NCBI RefSeq assembly: GCF_011250645.1
Contig: NZ_JAANNO010000008.1
Location: 77,894 to 141,893 of the forward strand
Origin: Motilibacter aurantiacus
GTDB taxonomy: Bacteria; Actinomycetota; Actinomycetes; Motilibacterales; Motilibacteraceae
Length of the DNA: 64,000 nt
Direction: 5' to 3'
The notes beneath the pieces were generated by a model. The model saw only the letters and a list, made by a program, of their open reading frames with translations. It did no database searches and was not told the DNA's origin. Each line of letters begins with the position of its first letter. Within the stretch, counting starts at the first letter, position 1. Positions 25,267 to 33,645 of the stretch are shown here, one piece after another. Made by a program: the position numbers and the translations under genes.

Positions 25267-26379
25267 GTGAGCAACGCAGGAGCACCCCGTTCTGGTCACG
25301 GCCCCCGCCTGCGGCCGTCGGTGAGCAGCCTCCCGGCGTACGTCCCGGGGCGCCCCGCGTCGACACCGGACGGCCGCCCGGCCTACAAGCTGTCGAGCAA
25401 CGAGAACCCCTACCCCCCGCTGCCCTCGGTGCAGGCGGTGCTCGCCGACGCACTCTCCGGGATCAACAGATATCCGGACATGGGGGCCAGTGGGCTGACC
25501 GCCGCGCTCGCGGCCCGGCTCGACGTGCCCGCCGAGTGCGTCGCGACCGGGACGGGGAGCGTCGGCGTGCTGCAGCAGTTCGTGCAGATCGCGGCCGGGC
25601 CGGGGGACGAGGTCGTCCACGCGTGGCGCTCGTTCGAGGCGTACCCGATCATCGTCCAGATCGGCGGCGCGACGGGTGTGCCGGTCCCGCTGACCCGTGA
25701 CGAGCGGCACGACCTGGACGCGATGGCGGCCGCGCTGACCGAGCGGACCCGGCTGGTCCTGCTCTGCACCCCCAACAACCCGACCGGGACGGCGCTGCGC
25801 CAGGCCGACGTCGACGCCTTCCTCGACCGCGTCCCGGCCGACGTGCTGGTGGTGATCGACGAGGCGTACCTCGAGTTCAACCGCGACCCGGAGGCCGTCG
25901 ACGGGCTGGCGACGTGGCGGGCGCGGCCGAACGTCGCGCTGCTGCGCACGTTCTCCAAGGCCTACGGCCTGGCCGGCCTGCGGGTGGGGTACGCCGTGGC
26001 GCACCCGCCGGTCGCCGCTGCGCTGCGGGCGACGGCCGTCCCGTTCGGGGTGAGCGGGCCGGCCCAGGTCGCGGCGGTGGCGAGCCTGGCCGCCGAGGAC
26101 GAGCTGCGCGTACGCGTCGACGCGCTGGTCGCCGAGCGCGAGCGGGTGGTGGCCGCGCTGCGCGCGCAGGGGTGGGACGTCCCGCAGACGCAGGCGAACT
26201 TCGTCTGGCTGCGGCTGGGCGAGGCGACGACCGAGTTCGCGGAGCGGTGCGAGGCCGCCGGCGTGGTGGTCCGTCCGTTCCGCGGCGACGGGGCCCGGGT
26301 GACGGTCGGCGAGCCGGAGGCGAACGACCTGTTCCTGGCGGTCGCGGGCGACGTGGCGCGGGGCGGCGTGTCCATTTGA
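25267..26379 (+). CDS. hisC: Histidinol-phosphate/aromatic aminotransferase
   Basis: The 370-residue PLP enzyme belongs to aminotransferase class I/II, HisC branch. Substrate loop [30 protein letters not shown] and the PLP lysine motif [15 protein letters not shown] are all present, with the C-terminal Arg in GVVVRPF. It could serve histidine synthesis or act as the aromatic amino acid aminotransferase Pat, which is hard to separate by sequence. No other his genes are nearby, which favours the second or a broad role. GTG 25267 is the only sensible start. The codons around 25466-25480 (AGA TAT) are rare for this genome. Confidence 0.86.
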   Translation: MSNAGAPRSGHGPRLRPSVSSLPAYVPGRPASTPDGRPAYKLSSNENPYPPLPSVQAVLADALSGINRYPDMGASGLTAALAARLDVPAECVATGTGSVGVLQQFVQIAAGPGDEVVHAWRSFEAYPIIVQIGGATGVPVPLTRDERHDLDAMAAALTERTRLVLLCTPNNPTGTALRQADVDAFLDRVPADVLVVIDEAYLEFNRDPEAVDGLATWRARPNVALLRTFSKAYGLAGLRVGYAVAHPPVAAALRATAVPFGVSGPAQVAAVASLAAEDELRVRVDALVAERERVVAALRAQGWDVPQTQANFVWLRLGEATTEFAERCEAAGVVVRPFRGDGARVTVGEPEANDLFLAVAGDVARGGVSI

Positions 26380-26491
26380 TCTTGCGTGACCGTCATCCTA
26401 CGCTGCGTGACTCGAACGGCCGTCTCCCGACGGGCTAGCCCGAACGGCTGGCCGGTCTGGGCCGACCGGATGAAACAACTGGGCCCAAAGG

Positions 26492-26519
26492 CTCAAGCCG
26501 ACCGGATCAGCGCCGAGGA
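26492..26519 (+). promoter_or_regulatory. Candidate sigma-28 (FliA/WhiG)-like promoter
   Basis: CTCAAG at 26492-26497 is followed after 14 bases by GCCGAGGA at 26512-26519. Read as TCAA-N15-GCCGA it fits the TAAA-N15-GCCGATAA layout of WhiG/FliA. It lies 60 bases upstream of the Pro/Thr-rich protein. A second site with identical spacing occurs at 41877-41904. Confidence 0.4.
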
Positions 26520-26578
26520 TGTCGGGGAACGGTGGCCCGCCCACGGCCGGCCGCTCGACCGCGGGAAGGGGGTTACCA

Positions 26579-27481
26579 GTGGTCCATGCACGACGTCGGG
26601 AGTCGAGCCGGATCGCGGGTACGACCGCGGCCCTCGCCGGGGTCAGCGCCGGCGCCCTGGCCGTCCTCGCCCTTCTCGGCTCGGCCCGGCTCGAGCTGTC
26701 CACCGATGACGCGGTCGTGGCCGTGGCGGCCGCGCCCGCTCCTCCGGTCGTCGTCTCCGGTGCCGCACCCGCCGGCCCGCGGCGCGCCCAGCCCGGAGCC
26801 ACGGAGCGCGGCGGCGAGGTCGCCGAGGGCCTGGTGCCCGGCTCGACCCCCACCCTGCCCGGCGGCCTGCCCGCAGCCGAGAGGCCCGCAGGAACCGGTC
26901 CCGTGGCTCCCCCGACCACCGGTGACCTGCCGGTCGCGCTGCCCGACGCCGGTGCCGTGCCGCCCGAGAGCACTCCGGCCGACGTCTCGCCCTCGCCGCT
27001 CGTGCCGGCCGGGTCCGGCGCGCCGAGCCCGCGGGCGACCCCGGCCTACGGCCCGCGTCCCCCGAAGCCGTCCCCGTCACCGGCCCCCGCCGCGCCCACG
27101 CCCGGCACGTCGCCTGCCCCCGCTCCCAGCGGGACTCCCACATCCGGCAGCGGCACCCCGGCCCCGACGGCCACGCCGGCTCCCCGGGGCACGCCCTCCT
27201 CGCCGACCCCGTCGCCGTCGCCCTCCCCCACTTCCGGCGGCACCGCGAGCCCGGCGCCGACCCCCACCACGTCGTCCGGCGTGACGGAGCCCGGCGCGGA
27301 CGAGCCCGGCACGACGGACCCCGGCACGGACGAGCACGACGCGACGCAGCCCGGCGCGACGCAGCCCGTCGAGGTGCCGGGCGACGGGCCCTTCAGGGAG
27401 CTCGGGCCGCAGCCGGCCGCCGACGCGCCCCGAGGCGACGCGACCGACGCACCCCGAGGCGACGCGACCGACGCGAACTGA
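26579..27481 (+). CDS. Membrane-anchored or secreted Pro/Thr/Ser-rich protein, unknown function
   Basis: I do not recognise a family. The 300-residue product begins MVHARRRESSRIAG, followed by one hydrophobic segment (about residues 16-36) and then some 260 residues dominated by Pro, Thr, Ser, Ala and Gly, with acidic Asp/Glu-Pro-Gly-Thr stretches (EPGADEPGTTDPGTDEH). The C-terminus carries two copies of DAPRGDAT. Such low-complexity tails span or decorate the cell wall. GTG 26579 is chosen because GAAGGGGG lies 8 bases upstream. A sigma-28-like promoter precedes it, hinting at a motility or surface role (inference). Confidence 0.65.
   Translation: MVHARRRESSRIAGTTAALAGVSAGALAVLALLGSARLELSTDDAVVAVAAAPAPPVVVSGAAPAGPRRAQPGATERGGEVAEGLVPGSTPTLPGGLPAAERPAGTGPVAPPTTGDLPVALPDAGAVPPESTPADVSPSPLVPAGSGAPSPRATPAYGPRPPKPSPSPAPAAPTPGTSPAPAPSGTPTSGSGTPAPTATPAPRGTPSSPTPSPSPSPTSGGTASPAPTPTTSSGVTEPGADEPGTTDPGTDEHDATQPGATQPVEVPGDGPFRELGPQPAADAPRGDATDAPRGDATDAN
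27422..27469 (+). repeat. Two 24-bp direct repeats at the 3' end of the Pro/Thr-rich gene
   Basis: Units at 27422-27445 and 27446-27469 differ at one base and encode DAPRGDAT twice. GACGCCGACC repeats continue just past the stop codon. Confidence 0.8.
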
Positions 27482-27518
27482 CGCCGACCGACGCCGACCG
27501 AACCCGCGGGCGCCCGGG

Positions 27519-28409
27519 TCAGACCGACGACTCCCCGAACGTGTCGCACTGCCCGACCGTGGCGGACTCGAACCCGCGCAGGAACCACGTCTGCCGCTGC
27601 TGCGCGGACCCGTGCGTGAAGGTGTCCGGCTGCACGTAGCCCTGCGCCTGCTCCTGCAGCACGTCGTCGCCCACCGACTGCGCGGCCCGCAGTCCCTCCT
27701 CGAGGTCGCCGGGCTCGAGCAGCTGGCGCTCGGCCGTCGAGGCGCCCCACACCCCGGCCAGGCAGTCGGCCTGCAGCTCGGTCCGCACCGACAGCTCGTT
27801 GCTGTCGTCGGGGTTGCGCGCGGACAGCTGCGCGACGGCGTCGGAGACACCGCGAAGGTTCTGCACGTGGTGGCCGAACTCGTGGGCGATGACGTACGCC
27901 TGGGCGAAGTCGCCGGGGGCCCCGAAGCGTGTCTGCAGCTCCCGGAAGAAGGACAGGTCCAGGTAGACCTGCCGGTCCGCCGGGCAGTAGAACGGCCCGG
28001 TCGCGGCGCTGGCCCGGCCGCAGCCCGTCGTCACGACCTCCTGGAAGATCACCAGCCGCGTCCGGTCGTAGCTCTGGCCCGCCGCCGCGAACGACCGCTC
28101 CCAGTAGTCCTGCACGTCGTCGACGACGAAGCGCAGGAAGTCGACGAGGTCCTCGTCGTTGGAGGGCGCGACGCCCCGGTCCACGCCCGCGACGCGCGCG
28201 TTCTGCCCCATGGGGTCGAGCCCGTTGCCGAGGTTGCCGAACCCGCCCCCGCCGCCGGTGAAGGCGAAGATCAGCGCGATGACGACCCCGACGATGCCGA
28301 GGCCGCCGCCGCCGAGGGCCACCGGGAGACCGACGCCGGACCTGCCCCTCGAGCCCGCGGGGGCGAAGACCACCTCGTTGGCGTCGGGGGACCCGTTGTC
28401 GGTACGCAT
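27519..28409 (-). CDS. Neutral zinc metallopeptidase (YpfJ/KPN_02809 family)
   Basis: The 296-residue protein has one transmembrane helix (about 28-52, VALGGGGLGIVGVVIALIF) and an extracellular peptidase-like domain. The zinc site is in AHEFGHHVQNLRG, and the downstream ELQADCLAG supplies the third ligand. CGRASAATGPFYCPADRQVYLDLSF is a family hallmark. Its biological target is unknown. The ATG at 28409 lacks a ribosome site and may be leaderless. It is convergent with the Pro/Thr-rich gene (37-base gap) and divergent from the dehydrogenase operon. Confidence 0.9.
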   Translation of the reverse strand: MRTDNGSPDANEVVFAPAGSRGRSGVGLPVALGGGGLGIVGVVIALIFAFTGGGGGFGNLGNGLDPMGQNARVAGVDRGVAPSNDEDLVDFLRFVVDDVQDYWERSFAAAGQSYDRTRLVIFQEVVTTGCGRASAATGPFYCPADRQVYLDLSFFRELQTRFGAPGDFAQAYVIAHEFGHHVQNLRGVSDAVAQLSARNPDDSNELSVRTELQADCLAGVWGASTAERQLLEPGDLEEGLRAAQSVGDDVLQEQAQGYVQPDTFTHGSAQQRQTWFLRGFESATVGQCDTFGESSV

Positions 28410-28633
28410 GGGGGAGCAGATGCCCAGCCCTGCCCGCTTCTCACCTTCCCGGGCGGCCGGACGGCCGCGTCGTGCGGGTACGGCTCGCCCAGGCCGGTAG
28501 CCTGGCGGGCGCGCCCGAGCCGAGAGACGGCAGGAGAACGGGCGGCCGGCGCCGGACTTCGCCTCGACCGCTCCTTGCTCCGAGGGCGCACCGCCGCGAC
28601 GCGGGGCGGGGTCGAGGGCGCAGGGGAGCTTCG

Positions 28634-29749
28634 TTGGAACAGGTCGCCAGCGTGTGGGACGGGGCCGAGGTCGGCCCGGAGGCGGTCCAGCTGCTGACCC
28701 CGCAGGGGCGGCGCGTCGAGCACCCCTCCTTCGCCGTCGACGTCTCCGTGCAGGACCTGCGCGGGCTCTACCGCGACCTCGTCCTCGCCCGCCGCCTCGA
28801 CACCGAGGCGACCGCGCTGCAGCGCCAGGGCGAGCTGGGGCTCTGGCCCCCGGCACTGGGCCAGGAGGCCGCGCAGATCGGCTCCGGCCGGGCCCTGACC
28901 GCCGCGGACCACGCCTTCCCCACCTACCGCGAGCACGGCGTGGCGCTGGTCCGCGGGGTCGGCCCGCTCGAGCTGCTGCGGATGTTCCGCGGGGTGGACC
29001 ACGGCGGGTGGGACCCGGTCGCGACCGGCTTCCACCTCTACACGATCGTCATCGGGGCGCAGACCCTGCACGCGACGGGCTACGCCATGGGGCTGCAGCG
29101 CGACGGCCGGGTCGGCGACGACGGCAGCGCGGTCCTGGCCTACCTCGGCGACGGGGCGACCAGCGAGGGCGCCGTCAGCGAGGCGTTCGTGTGGGCGGCG
29201 GCCATGAACGCCCCGGTCGTCTTCTTCTGCCAGAACAACGGCTGGGCGATCTCGGAGCCGACCGCGAAGCAGACGCGCATCCCGCTCTACCAGCGCGCCC
29301 GCGGCTTCGGCTTCCCTGGCATCCGGGTCGACGGCAACGACGTCCTCGCCGTGCTCGCGGTCACCAGGGCGGCCCTCGCCCGCGCCCGTGAGGGCGGCGG
29401 GCCGGTGCTCGTCGAGGCCGTGACGTACCGGATGGGGGCGCACACCACCTCCGACGACCCGACGCGCTACCGGGACCCGGACGAGGTGGCCGCGTGGAAG
29501 GCGCGTGACCCCATCGCCCGCGTGGCCGCGCTCCTCGGCCGGGAGGACCCCGGGCTCGCGGAGGTCGTGGCCGAGGTGGAGCGGGAGGCGGGCGAGCTCG
29601 CCGAGCGGGTACGCCACGGCGTCCGCGCGATGCCCGACCCCGGCCCGCTGGACATGTACGACTCGGTCTACGCCGAGCCCAACGTGGCGCTCGCCCGCGA
29701 GCGCGACGAGCACGCGGCGTACCTCGCGTCCTTCGAGGAGGTGTCGTGA
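28634..29749 (+). CDS. bkdA: 2-oxo acid dehydrogenase E1 component, alpha subunit
   Basis: This 371-residue thiamine diphosphate enzyme subunit decarboxylates pyruvate or branched-chain 2-oxo acids. The ThDP motif starts GDGATSEGAVSEAFVWAA and ends in FFCQNNGW; the phosphorylation-loop-like YRMGAHTTSDDPTRYR is also typical. TTG 28634 has GGGGAG 8 bases upstream and no better start is available. The gene leads a three-gene operon and overlaps the beta subunit by 4 bases. Size and layout match BkdA/PdhA of Mycobacterium (Rv2497c-Rv2495c). No E3 gene is included, so a lipoamide dehydrogenase from elsewhere is needed. Confidence 0.9.
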   Translation: MEQVASVWDGAEVGPEAVQLLTPQGRRVEHPSFAVDVSVQDLRGLYRDLVLARRLDTEATALQRQGELGLWPPALGQEAAQIGSGRALTAADHAFPTYREHGVALVRGVGPLELLRMFRGVDHGGWDPVATGFHLYTIVIGAQTLHATGYAMGLQRDGRVGDDGSAVLAYLGDGATSEGAVSEAFVWAAAMNAPVVFFCQNNGWAISEPTAKQTRIPLYQRARGFGFPGIRVDGNDVLAVLAVTRAALARAREGGGPVLVEAVTYRMGAHTTSDDPTRYRDPDEVAAWKARDPIARVAALLGREDPGLAEVVAEVEREAGELAERVRHGVRAMPDPGPLDMYDSVYAEPNVALARERDEHAAYLASFEEVS

Positions 29750-30756
29750 CGGTCGCGCGACGGGCGCCCTCCGAGGGGGCGAGCGCCCCGGTCACCATGG
29801 CGCGGGCCATCGGCATGGGCCTGCGCCGCGCGCTCGAGGACGACCCGAAGACGCTCGTCATGGGTGAGGACGTGGGCCAGCTCGGGGGCGTCTTCCGCGT
29901 CACAGACGGGCTGCTCAAGGACTTCGGCGAGGCGCGCGTGATCGACACGCCCCTCGGCGAGGCCGGCATCATCGGCACCGCGGTGGGCCTCGCGCTTCGG
30001 GGCTACCGGCCCGTGTGCGAGATCCAGTTCGACGGCTTCGTCTACCCGGCGTTCGACCAGATCGTCAGCTCGCTGGCCAAGCTGCACGCCCGCTCGCGCG
30101 GGTCCCTCACCGTCCCGGTCGTCATCCGCATCCCGTTCGGCGGCGGCATCGGCGCGGTCGAGCACCACAGCGAGTCGCCCGAGGCCTACTTCACCCATAC
30201 ACCGGGCCTGCGGGTCGTCTCCCCGGCGACCCCGAACGACGCGTACTGGATGATCCAGCAGGCGATCTCCTGCGCCGACCCGGTCGTCTTCCTCGAGCCC
30301 AAGCGCCGCTACTGGGAGAAGTCCGAGCTGGACATCGAGTCCGAGCCGCTACCCATGGGTGCAGCGCGATTGGTGCTTCCGGGTTCGCAGGTGACGATCG
30401 CCGCCTACGGCCCGACCGTGCGGACCGCGCTGGACGCCGCCGCGACCGCCCGCGAGGAGGGGCTCAGCCTCGAGGTGATCGACCTGCGCTCGCTGTCGCC
30501 GCTCGACGTCGACGCGGTGGAGGCCTCCGTGCGGCGGACCGGCCGTCTCGTCGTCGTGCACGAGGCGGTCGTCGCCCACGGGGTGGGCGCCGAGCTGGCC
30601 GCGCAGATCACCGAACGCTGCTTCCACTCCCTGGAGGCGCCCGTGCTGCGGGTCGGCGGGGCGGCGGTCCCGTACCCTCCCGCCCGCGTGGAGGAGCATT
30701 ACCTGCCCGACGTCGACCGCCTGCTGCACGCGGTCGACCGGGCGCTCGCGTACTAG
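29746..30756 (+). CDS. bkdB: 2-oxo acid dehydrogenase E1 component, beta subunit
   Basis: The 336-residue beta subunit forms the E1 heterotetramer with the alpha subunit. MGEDVGQLGGVFRVTDGL, DTPLGEAGIIGTAVGLALRG and QFDGFVYPAFDQIVS are hallmark stretches, followed by a transketolase C-terminal domain (DLRSLSPLDVDAVEASV). GTG 29746 overlaps the alpha stop by 4 bases. A stretch at about 30350-30392 uses A/T-ending codons (CTA, GGT, GCA, CGA, TTG, CTT, GGT) that are rare in the rest of the gene. Confidence 0.92.
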   Translation: MTVARRAPSEGASAPVTMARAIGMGLRRALEDDPKTLVMGEDVGQLGGVFRVTDGLLKDFGEARVIDTPLGEAGIIGTAVGLALRGYRPVCEIQFDGFVYPAFDQIVSSLAKLHARSRGSLTVPVVIRIPFGGGIGAVEHHSESPEAYFTHTPGLRVVSPATPNDAYWMIQQAISCADPVVFLEPKRRYWEKSELDIESEPLPMGAARLVLPGSQVTIAAYGPTVRTALDAAATAREEGLSLEVIDLRSLSPLDVDAVEASVRRTGRLVVVHEAVVAHGVGAELAAQITERCFHSLEAPVLRVGGAAVPYPPARVEEHYLPDVDRLLHAVDRALAY

Positions 30757-30765
30757 GAGGCGCAG

Positions 30766-32118
30766 TTGTTGCGGATGGAGCGCCACTTCGCGCTGCCCGA
30801 CGTCGGGGAGGGCCTGACCGAGGCGGAGATCGTCTCGTGGCGGGTCAAGGCCGGCGACACGGTCGCGGTCAACGACGTGGTCGTGGAGATCGAGACGGCC
30901 AAGTCGCTGGTGGAGCTGCCCTCCCCGTACGCCGGCCGCGTCACCGGCCTGCTGGTGGAGGAGGGCGCCACGGTGCCGGTGGGGACGCCGCTCCTCGTCG
31001 TCACCACCGAGGTGGCCGAGCCCTCCGAGGGCCCGGCGGGGGTGCCGGCACCGGGGGCGACGGAGCTCGCGGGGACGGCGGATGCGCTTGCCGCGGAGCC
31101 CGTTCTCGTCGGCTACGGCACCTCCTCGGCCACCGCGACCCGCCGCCGTCGGCGGCCGGCGGCGCCCGTCCCCGCGCCGACCGCGCCCGTGCCTCCGCCG
31201 GCTCCTGCCGCTGCGGCGCCGCTCGCGAAGCCGCCCGTGCGCCGGCTGGCCCGGGACCTCGGCGTGGACCTGCGCGCCGTCACCCCCACCGGCCCCGGCG
31301 GCACCGTGACCCGGGAGGACGTCGAGCACGCGTCGGCGGCCTCGCTCGCGCCCCCGCTCGGCGCCGCCTCAGCGGCTCCGCTCAACGCCAACGCGGCCGC
31401 GGACGCCGACGAGCAGCGCATCCCGGTCCGCGGGGTGCGGCGGTCCACGGCGGAGGCGATGGTCCGCAGCGCGTTCACCGCGCCGCACGTGACGGTCTTC
31501 CAGACCGTCGACGTCACGCTGACCATGGAGCTGCTGGACCGGCTGAAGGCCCGTCCCGAGCTGTCGGACGTGCGCGTCACGCCGCTGGTGCTCGTCGCGC
31601 GGGCGCTGCTGCTGGCGATCCGCCGCAACCCGGCCATCAACGCCACGTGGGACGACCCCGCGCAGGAGATCGTCGTCAAGCGGCGGGTCAACCTCGGGAT
31701 CGCGGCGGCCACGCCGCGCGGCCTGCTGGTCCCGAACGTCAAGGACGCCGACGCGATGGGCCTGCCCGAGCTCGCCCGCGCGCTGCAGGACCTGACGGTG
31801 AAGGCCCGGGACGGCCGGATGCAGCCTGCGGACATGCAGGGCGGCACGATCACGATCACCAACGTGGGGGTCTTCGGCATCGACACGGGGACGCCCATCC
31901 TCAACCCCGGTGAGGCGGCGATCCTGGCCCTCGGGGCGATCCGCTGGCGGCCGTGGGTCGTCGGGTCCGGGGAGGACCGGCGCATCGAGCCGCGCCGCGT
32001 CGTGGAGCTGGCCGTCTCCTTCGACCACCGCATGGTCGACGGCGAGCTGGGCGCGCGGTTCCTCGCCGACGTGGCGGCGGTGCTGGCCGACCCGGACGTG
32101 GCGCTGGTCTGGTCGTGA
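30766..32118 (+). CDS. bkdC: 2-oxo acid dehydrogenase E2 component (dihydrolipoamide acyltransferase)
   Basis: The E2 core protein has a lipoyl domain (about 1-80, lipoylated Lys in ETAKSLVELPS), an Ala/Pro/Thr-rich linker, a peripheral subunit-binding domain (VRRLARDLGVDLRAV, about 160-190) and a C-terminal acyltransferase domain with the catalytic SFDHRMVDG. AGGAGG at 30755-30760 fits TTG 30766 or TTG 30769; ATG 30775 is a further option, so the first few residues are uncertain. It transfers the acyl group to CoA in the complex with the two E1 subunits. A single lipoyl domain suits a branched-chain complex. The gene follows the E1 beta stop by 9 bases. Confidence 0.92.
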   Translation: MLRMERHFALPDVGEGLTEAEIVSWRVKAGDTVAVNDVVVEIETAKSLVELPSPYAGRVTGLLVEEGATVPVGTPLLVVTTEVAEPSEGPAGVPAPGATELAGTADALAAEPVLVGYGTSSATATRRRRRPAAPVPAPTAPVPPPAPAAAAPLAKPPVRRLARDLGVDLRAVTPTGPGGTVTREDVEHASAASLAPPLGAASAAPLNANAAADADEQRIPVRGVRRSTAEAMVRSAFTAPHVTVFQTVDVTLTMELLDRLKARPELSDVRVTPLVLVARALLLAIRRNPAINATWDDPAQEIVVKRRVNLGIAAATPRGLLVPNVKDADAMGLPELARALQDLTVKARDGRMQPADMQGGTITITNVGVFGIDTGTPILNPGEAAILALGAIRWRPWVVGSGEDRRIEPRRVVELAVSFDHRMVDGELGARFLADVAAVLADPDVALVWS

Positions 32119-32160
32119 GACGTCGTGGGACGTCGTCAGCGGTCCTGAGCCGACCGACCC

Positions 32161-32201
32161 GTTCGGGGCCGGTTCGGGGCCGGTTCGGGGCCGGTTCGGG
32201 G
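32161..32201. repeat. Tandem 11-bp repeat, almost four units
   Basis: GTTCGGGGCCG is repeated from 32161, 32172, 32183 and (partly) 32194. The array lies between the E2 gene and the small zinc-ribbon gene. It may be a slippage-prone minisatellite. Confidence 0.85.
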
Positions 32202-32274
32202 CTATGGGGCGCGCGCGACGCCGCGATGATGCACTCTGGACGTTGTCGGGGGAGCGCTCTCGGAAGGGGTCCTG

Positions 32275-32553
32275 GTGCGAGCAACGTCGCCGTCCACCAC
32301 ACCGACCGGCCGGGCCGGGCTGAGCCGGGCCGCCACGGCGGTGCGCAACCACCTCCCCCAGGTGCACGGCACCCGCTGCCGGCTCTGCGGGTTCGAGGTC
32401 CCGGCGCTCGACCTCGACCTCGACGACCAGATGGCGTGGTTCGAGAGCTGTGAGGGCAAGCCGTGCCCCCGCTGCACCGGCATCGCGTACGCGCTGCTGG
32501 CCGGCGTCCTCGTGCTCGTCCGGGCGCGCCGCCGGCTCTCCGTGCCCGCCTGA
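32275..32553 (+). CDS. Small protein with a zinc-ribbon-like Cys pattern, unknown function
   Basis: I cannot name a family for this 92-residue protein. It has CRLCGFEVPALDLDLDD and CEGKPCPRC, that is CxxC plus CxxxxCxxC, a likely structural zinc site in the middle of the protein. After it comes a short hydrophobic stretch (GIAYALLAGVLVLV) and a basic tail RARRRL. GTG 32275 has AAGGGG 6 bases upstream. The coding phase shows a clear GC3 bias, so the gene is probably real. Upstream sits an 11-bp tandem repeat. Confidence 0.6.
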   Translation: MRATSPSTTPTGRAGLSRAATAVRNHLPQVHGTRCRLCGFEVPALDLDLDDQMAWFESCEGKPCPRCTGIAYALLAGVLVLVRARRRLSVPA

Positions 32554-32645
32554 CGCCTCGCCCACCGCCCGCGCCGCCCACGTCCCGTCCGCGCCGCCTG
32601 CGCCGCGCTCCCGCGCGGCGTCCGCCGTGCCGGGCCCGGGTGCGG

Positions 32646-32651
32646 CAGGCT
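32646..32651 (+). promoter_or_regulatory. Candidate -10 for leaderless nitrilase mRNA
   Basis: CAGGCT ends 6 bases before the GTG at 32658, mirroring TAGGCT before the hisC-like gene. Confidence 0.4.
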
Positions 32652-32657
32652 GAGCGC

Positions 32658-33449
32658 GTGCGTGCAGCTCTGATCCAGCTCGACGGCTCACTCGACGCCC
32701 CGCTCGCGGAGCGGGTCGAGCGCGTGGCCGGCCTCGTCCGCGCCCAGCGCGGCGCCGACCTCGTCGTCCTGCCGGAGCTGTGGGCGCACGGAGCGTGGGC
32801 CACGGGCTCCTGGGCAGGAGCGGCCGAGCCGCTGGAGGGGGCCGTCCTCGCGGCGCTGCGGCAGGCGGCGGCCGACACCGGCTGCGTGCTGCACGGCGGC
32901 TCGATGCTCGAGCGCGCCCCCGACGGCAGCGTCTACAACACCTCGGTCGTGCTCGGGCCGGACGGCGCGCTGCTCGCGGCGTACCGCAAGATCCACCGCT
33001 TCGGCTTCGACGGCGGGGAGGCCGCGGTGCTGGCGGCCGGGGACCAGGTGGTCGGCGTGGACGCGCTGGGCTGCCGCCTCGGGCTCGCCACCTGCTACGA
33101 CCTGCGCTTCCCGGAGCTGTTCCGGCTGCTCGTCGACGACGGGGCGCAGGCGTTCGTCGTGGCGGCGTCCTGGCCGGCCCGGCGGCGCGAGCACTGGCAG
33201 CTGCTGGCCCGGGCGCGGGCGGTGGAGGACCAGGCGTACGTCCTCGCGTGCGGGCAGTCCGGCGTGCAGGACGGGGTCGAGCTCGCCGGGCACAGCGCGG
33301 TGATCGACCCGTGGGGGCGGGTCGTGGCCGAGGCCGGCCCCGACGAGCAGGTGCTCACGGTCGACGTGGACCTCGGGGACGTCGCCCGCGTACGGGCCGA
33401 GTTCCCGGTGCTCCGCGATCGTCGGCTGACGCCCGGCTCGCGGGTCTAG
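32658..33449 (+). CDS. Carbon-nitrogen hydrolase family protein (nitrilase/omega-amidase-like)
   Basis: This 263-residue cytoplasmic enzyme has the nitrilase Glu-Lys-Cys triad: Glu in VVLPELW, Lys in YRKIHRFGF and Cys in LATCYDLRFPELFR. A second conserved Glu is in RRREHWQLL. Members hydrolyse amides such as omega-amides, deaminated glutathione or carbamoyl compounds. Substrate assignment is not possible here. GTG 32658 has no clear ribosome site and a CAGGCT hexamer 6 bases away suggests a leaderless message. A short CCGGGT-tcc-ACCCGG hairpin follows at 33452-33466. Confidence 0.87.
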   Translation: MRAALIQLDGSLDAPLAERVERVAGLVRAQRGADLVVLPELWAHGAWATGSWAGAAEPLEGAVLAALRQAAADTGCVLHGGSMLERAPDGSVYNTSVVLGPDGALLAAYRKIHRFGFDGGEAAVLAAGDQVVGVDALGCRLGLATCYDLRFPELFRLLVDDGAQAFVVAASWPARRREHWQLLARARAVEDQAYVLACGQSGVQDGVELAGHSAVIDPWGRVVAEAGPDEQVLTVDVDLGDVARVRAEFPVLRDRRLTPGSRV

Positions 33450-33645
33450 GACCGGGTTCCACCCGGCTGGTGTGAGTCTGCCCACCCGCCGGTGTTTCCG
33501 TCGTATTGCCTGAACGTGACTTCTTCGTTGGCCCTGTTAAGGCTGATGTTCTCGGCCTCTGTTCGGCCATTCGGGCGAACTACTGTGCCGACGGCCCATC
33601 CGGCGTAGGCCGGTTTCGACGGTGGGCACATGAGAGGACTCAGAC

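Noticed and set aside
32161-32201. CRISPR-like array
   Set aside because: Units are 11 bp and directly adjacent with no spacers, and no cas genes occur in the window.
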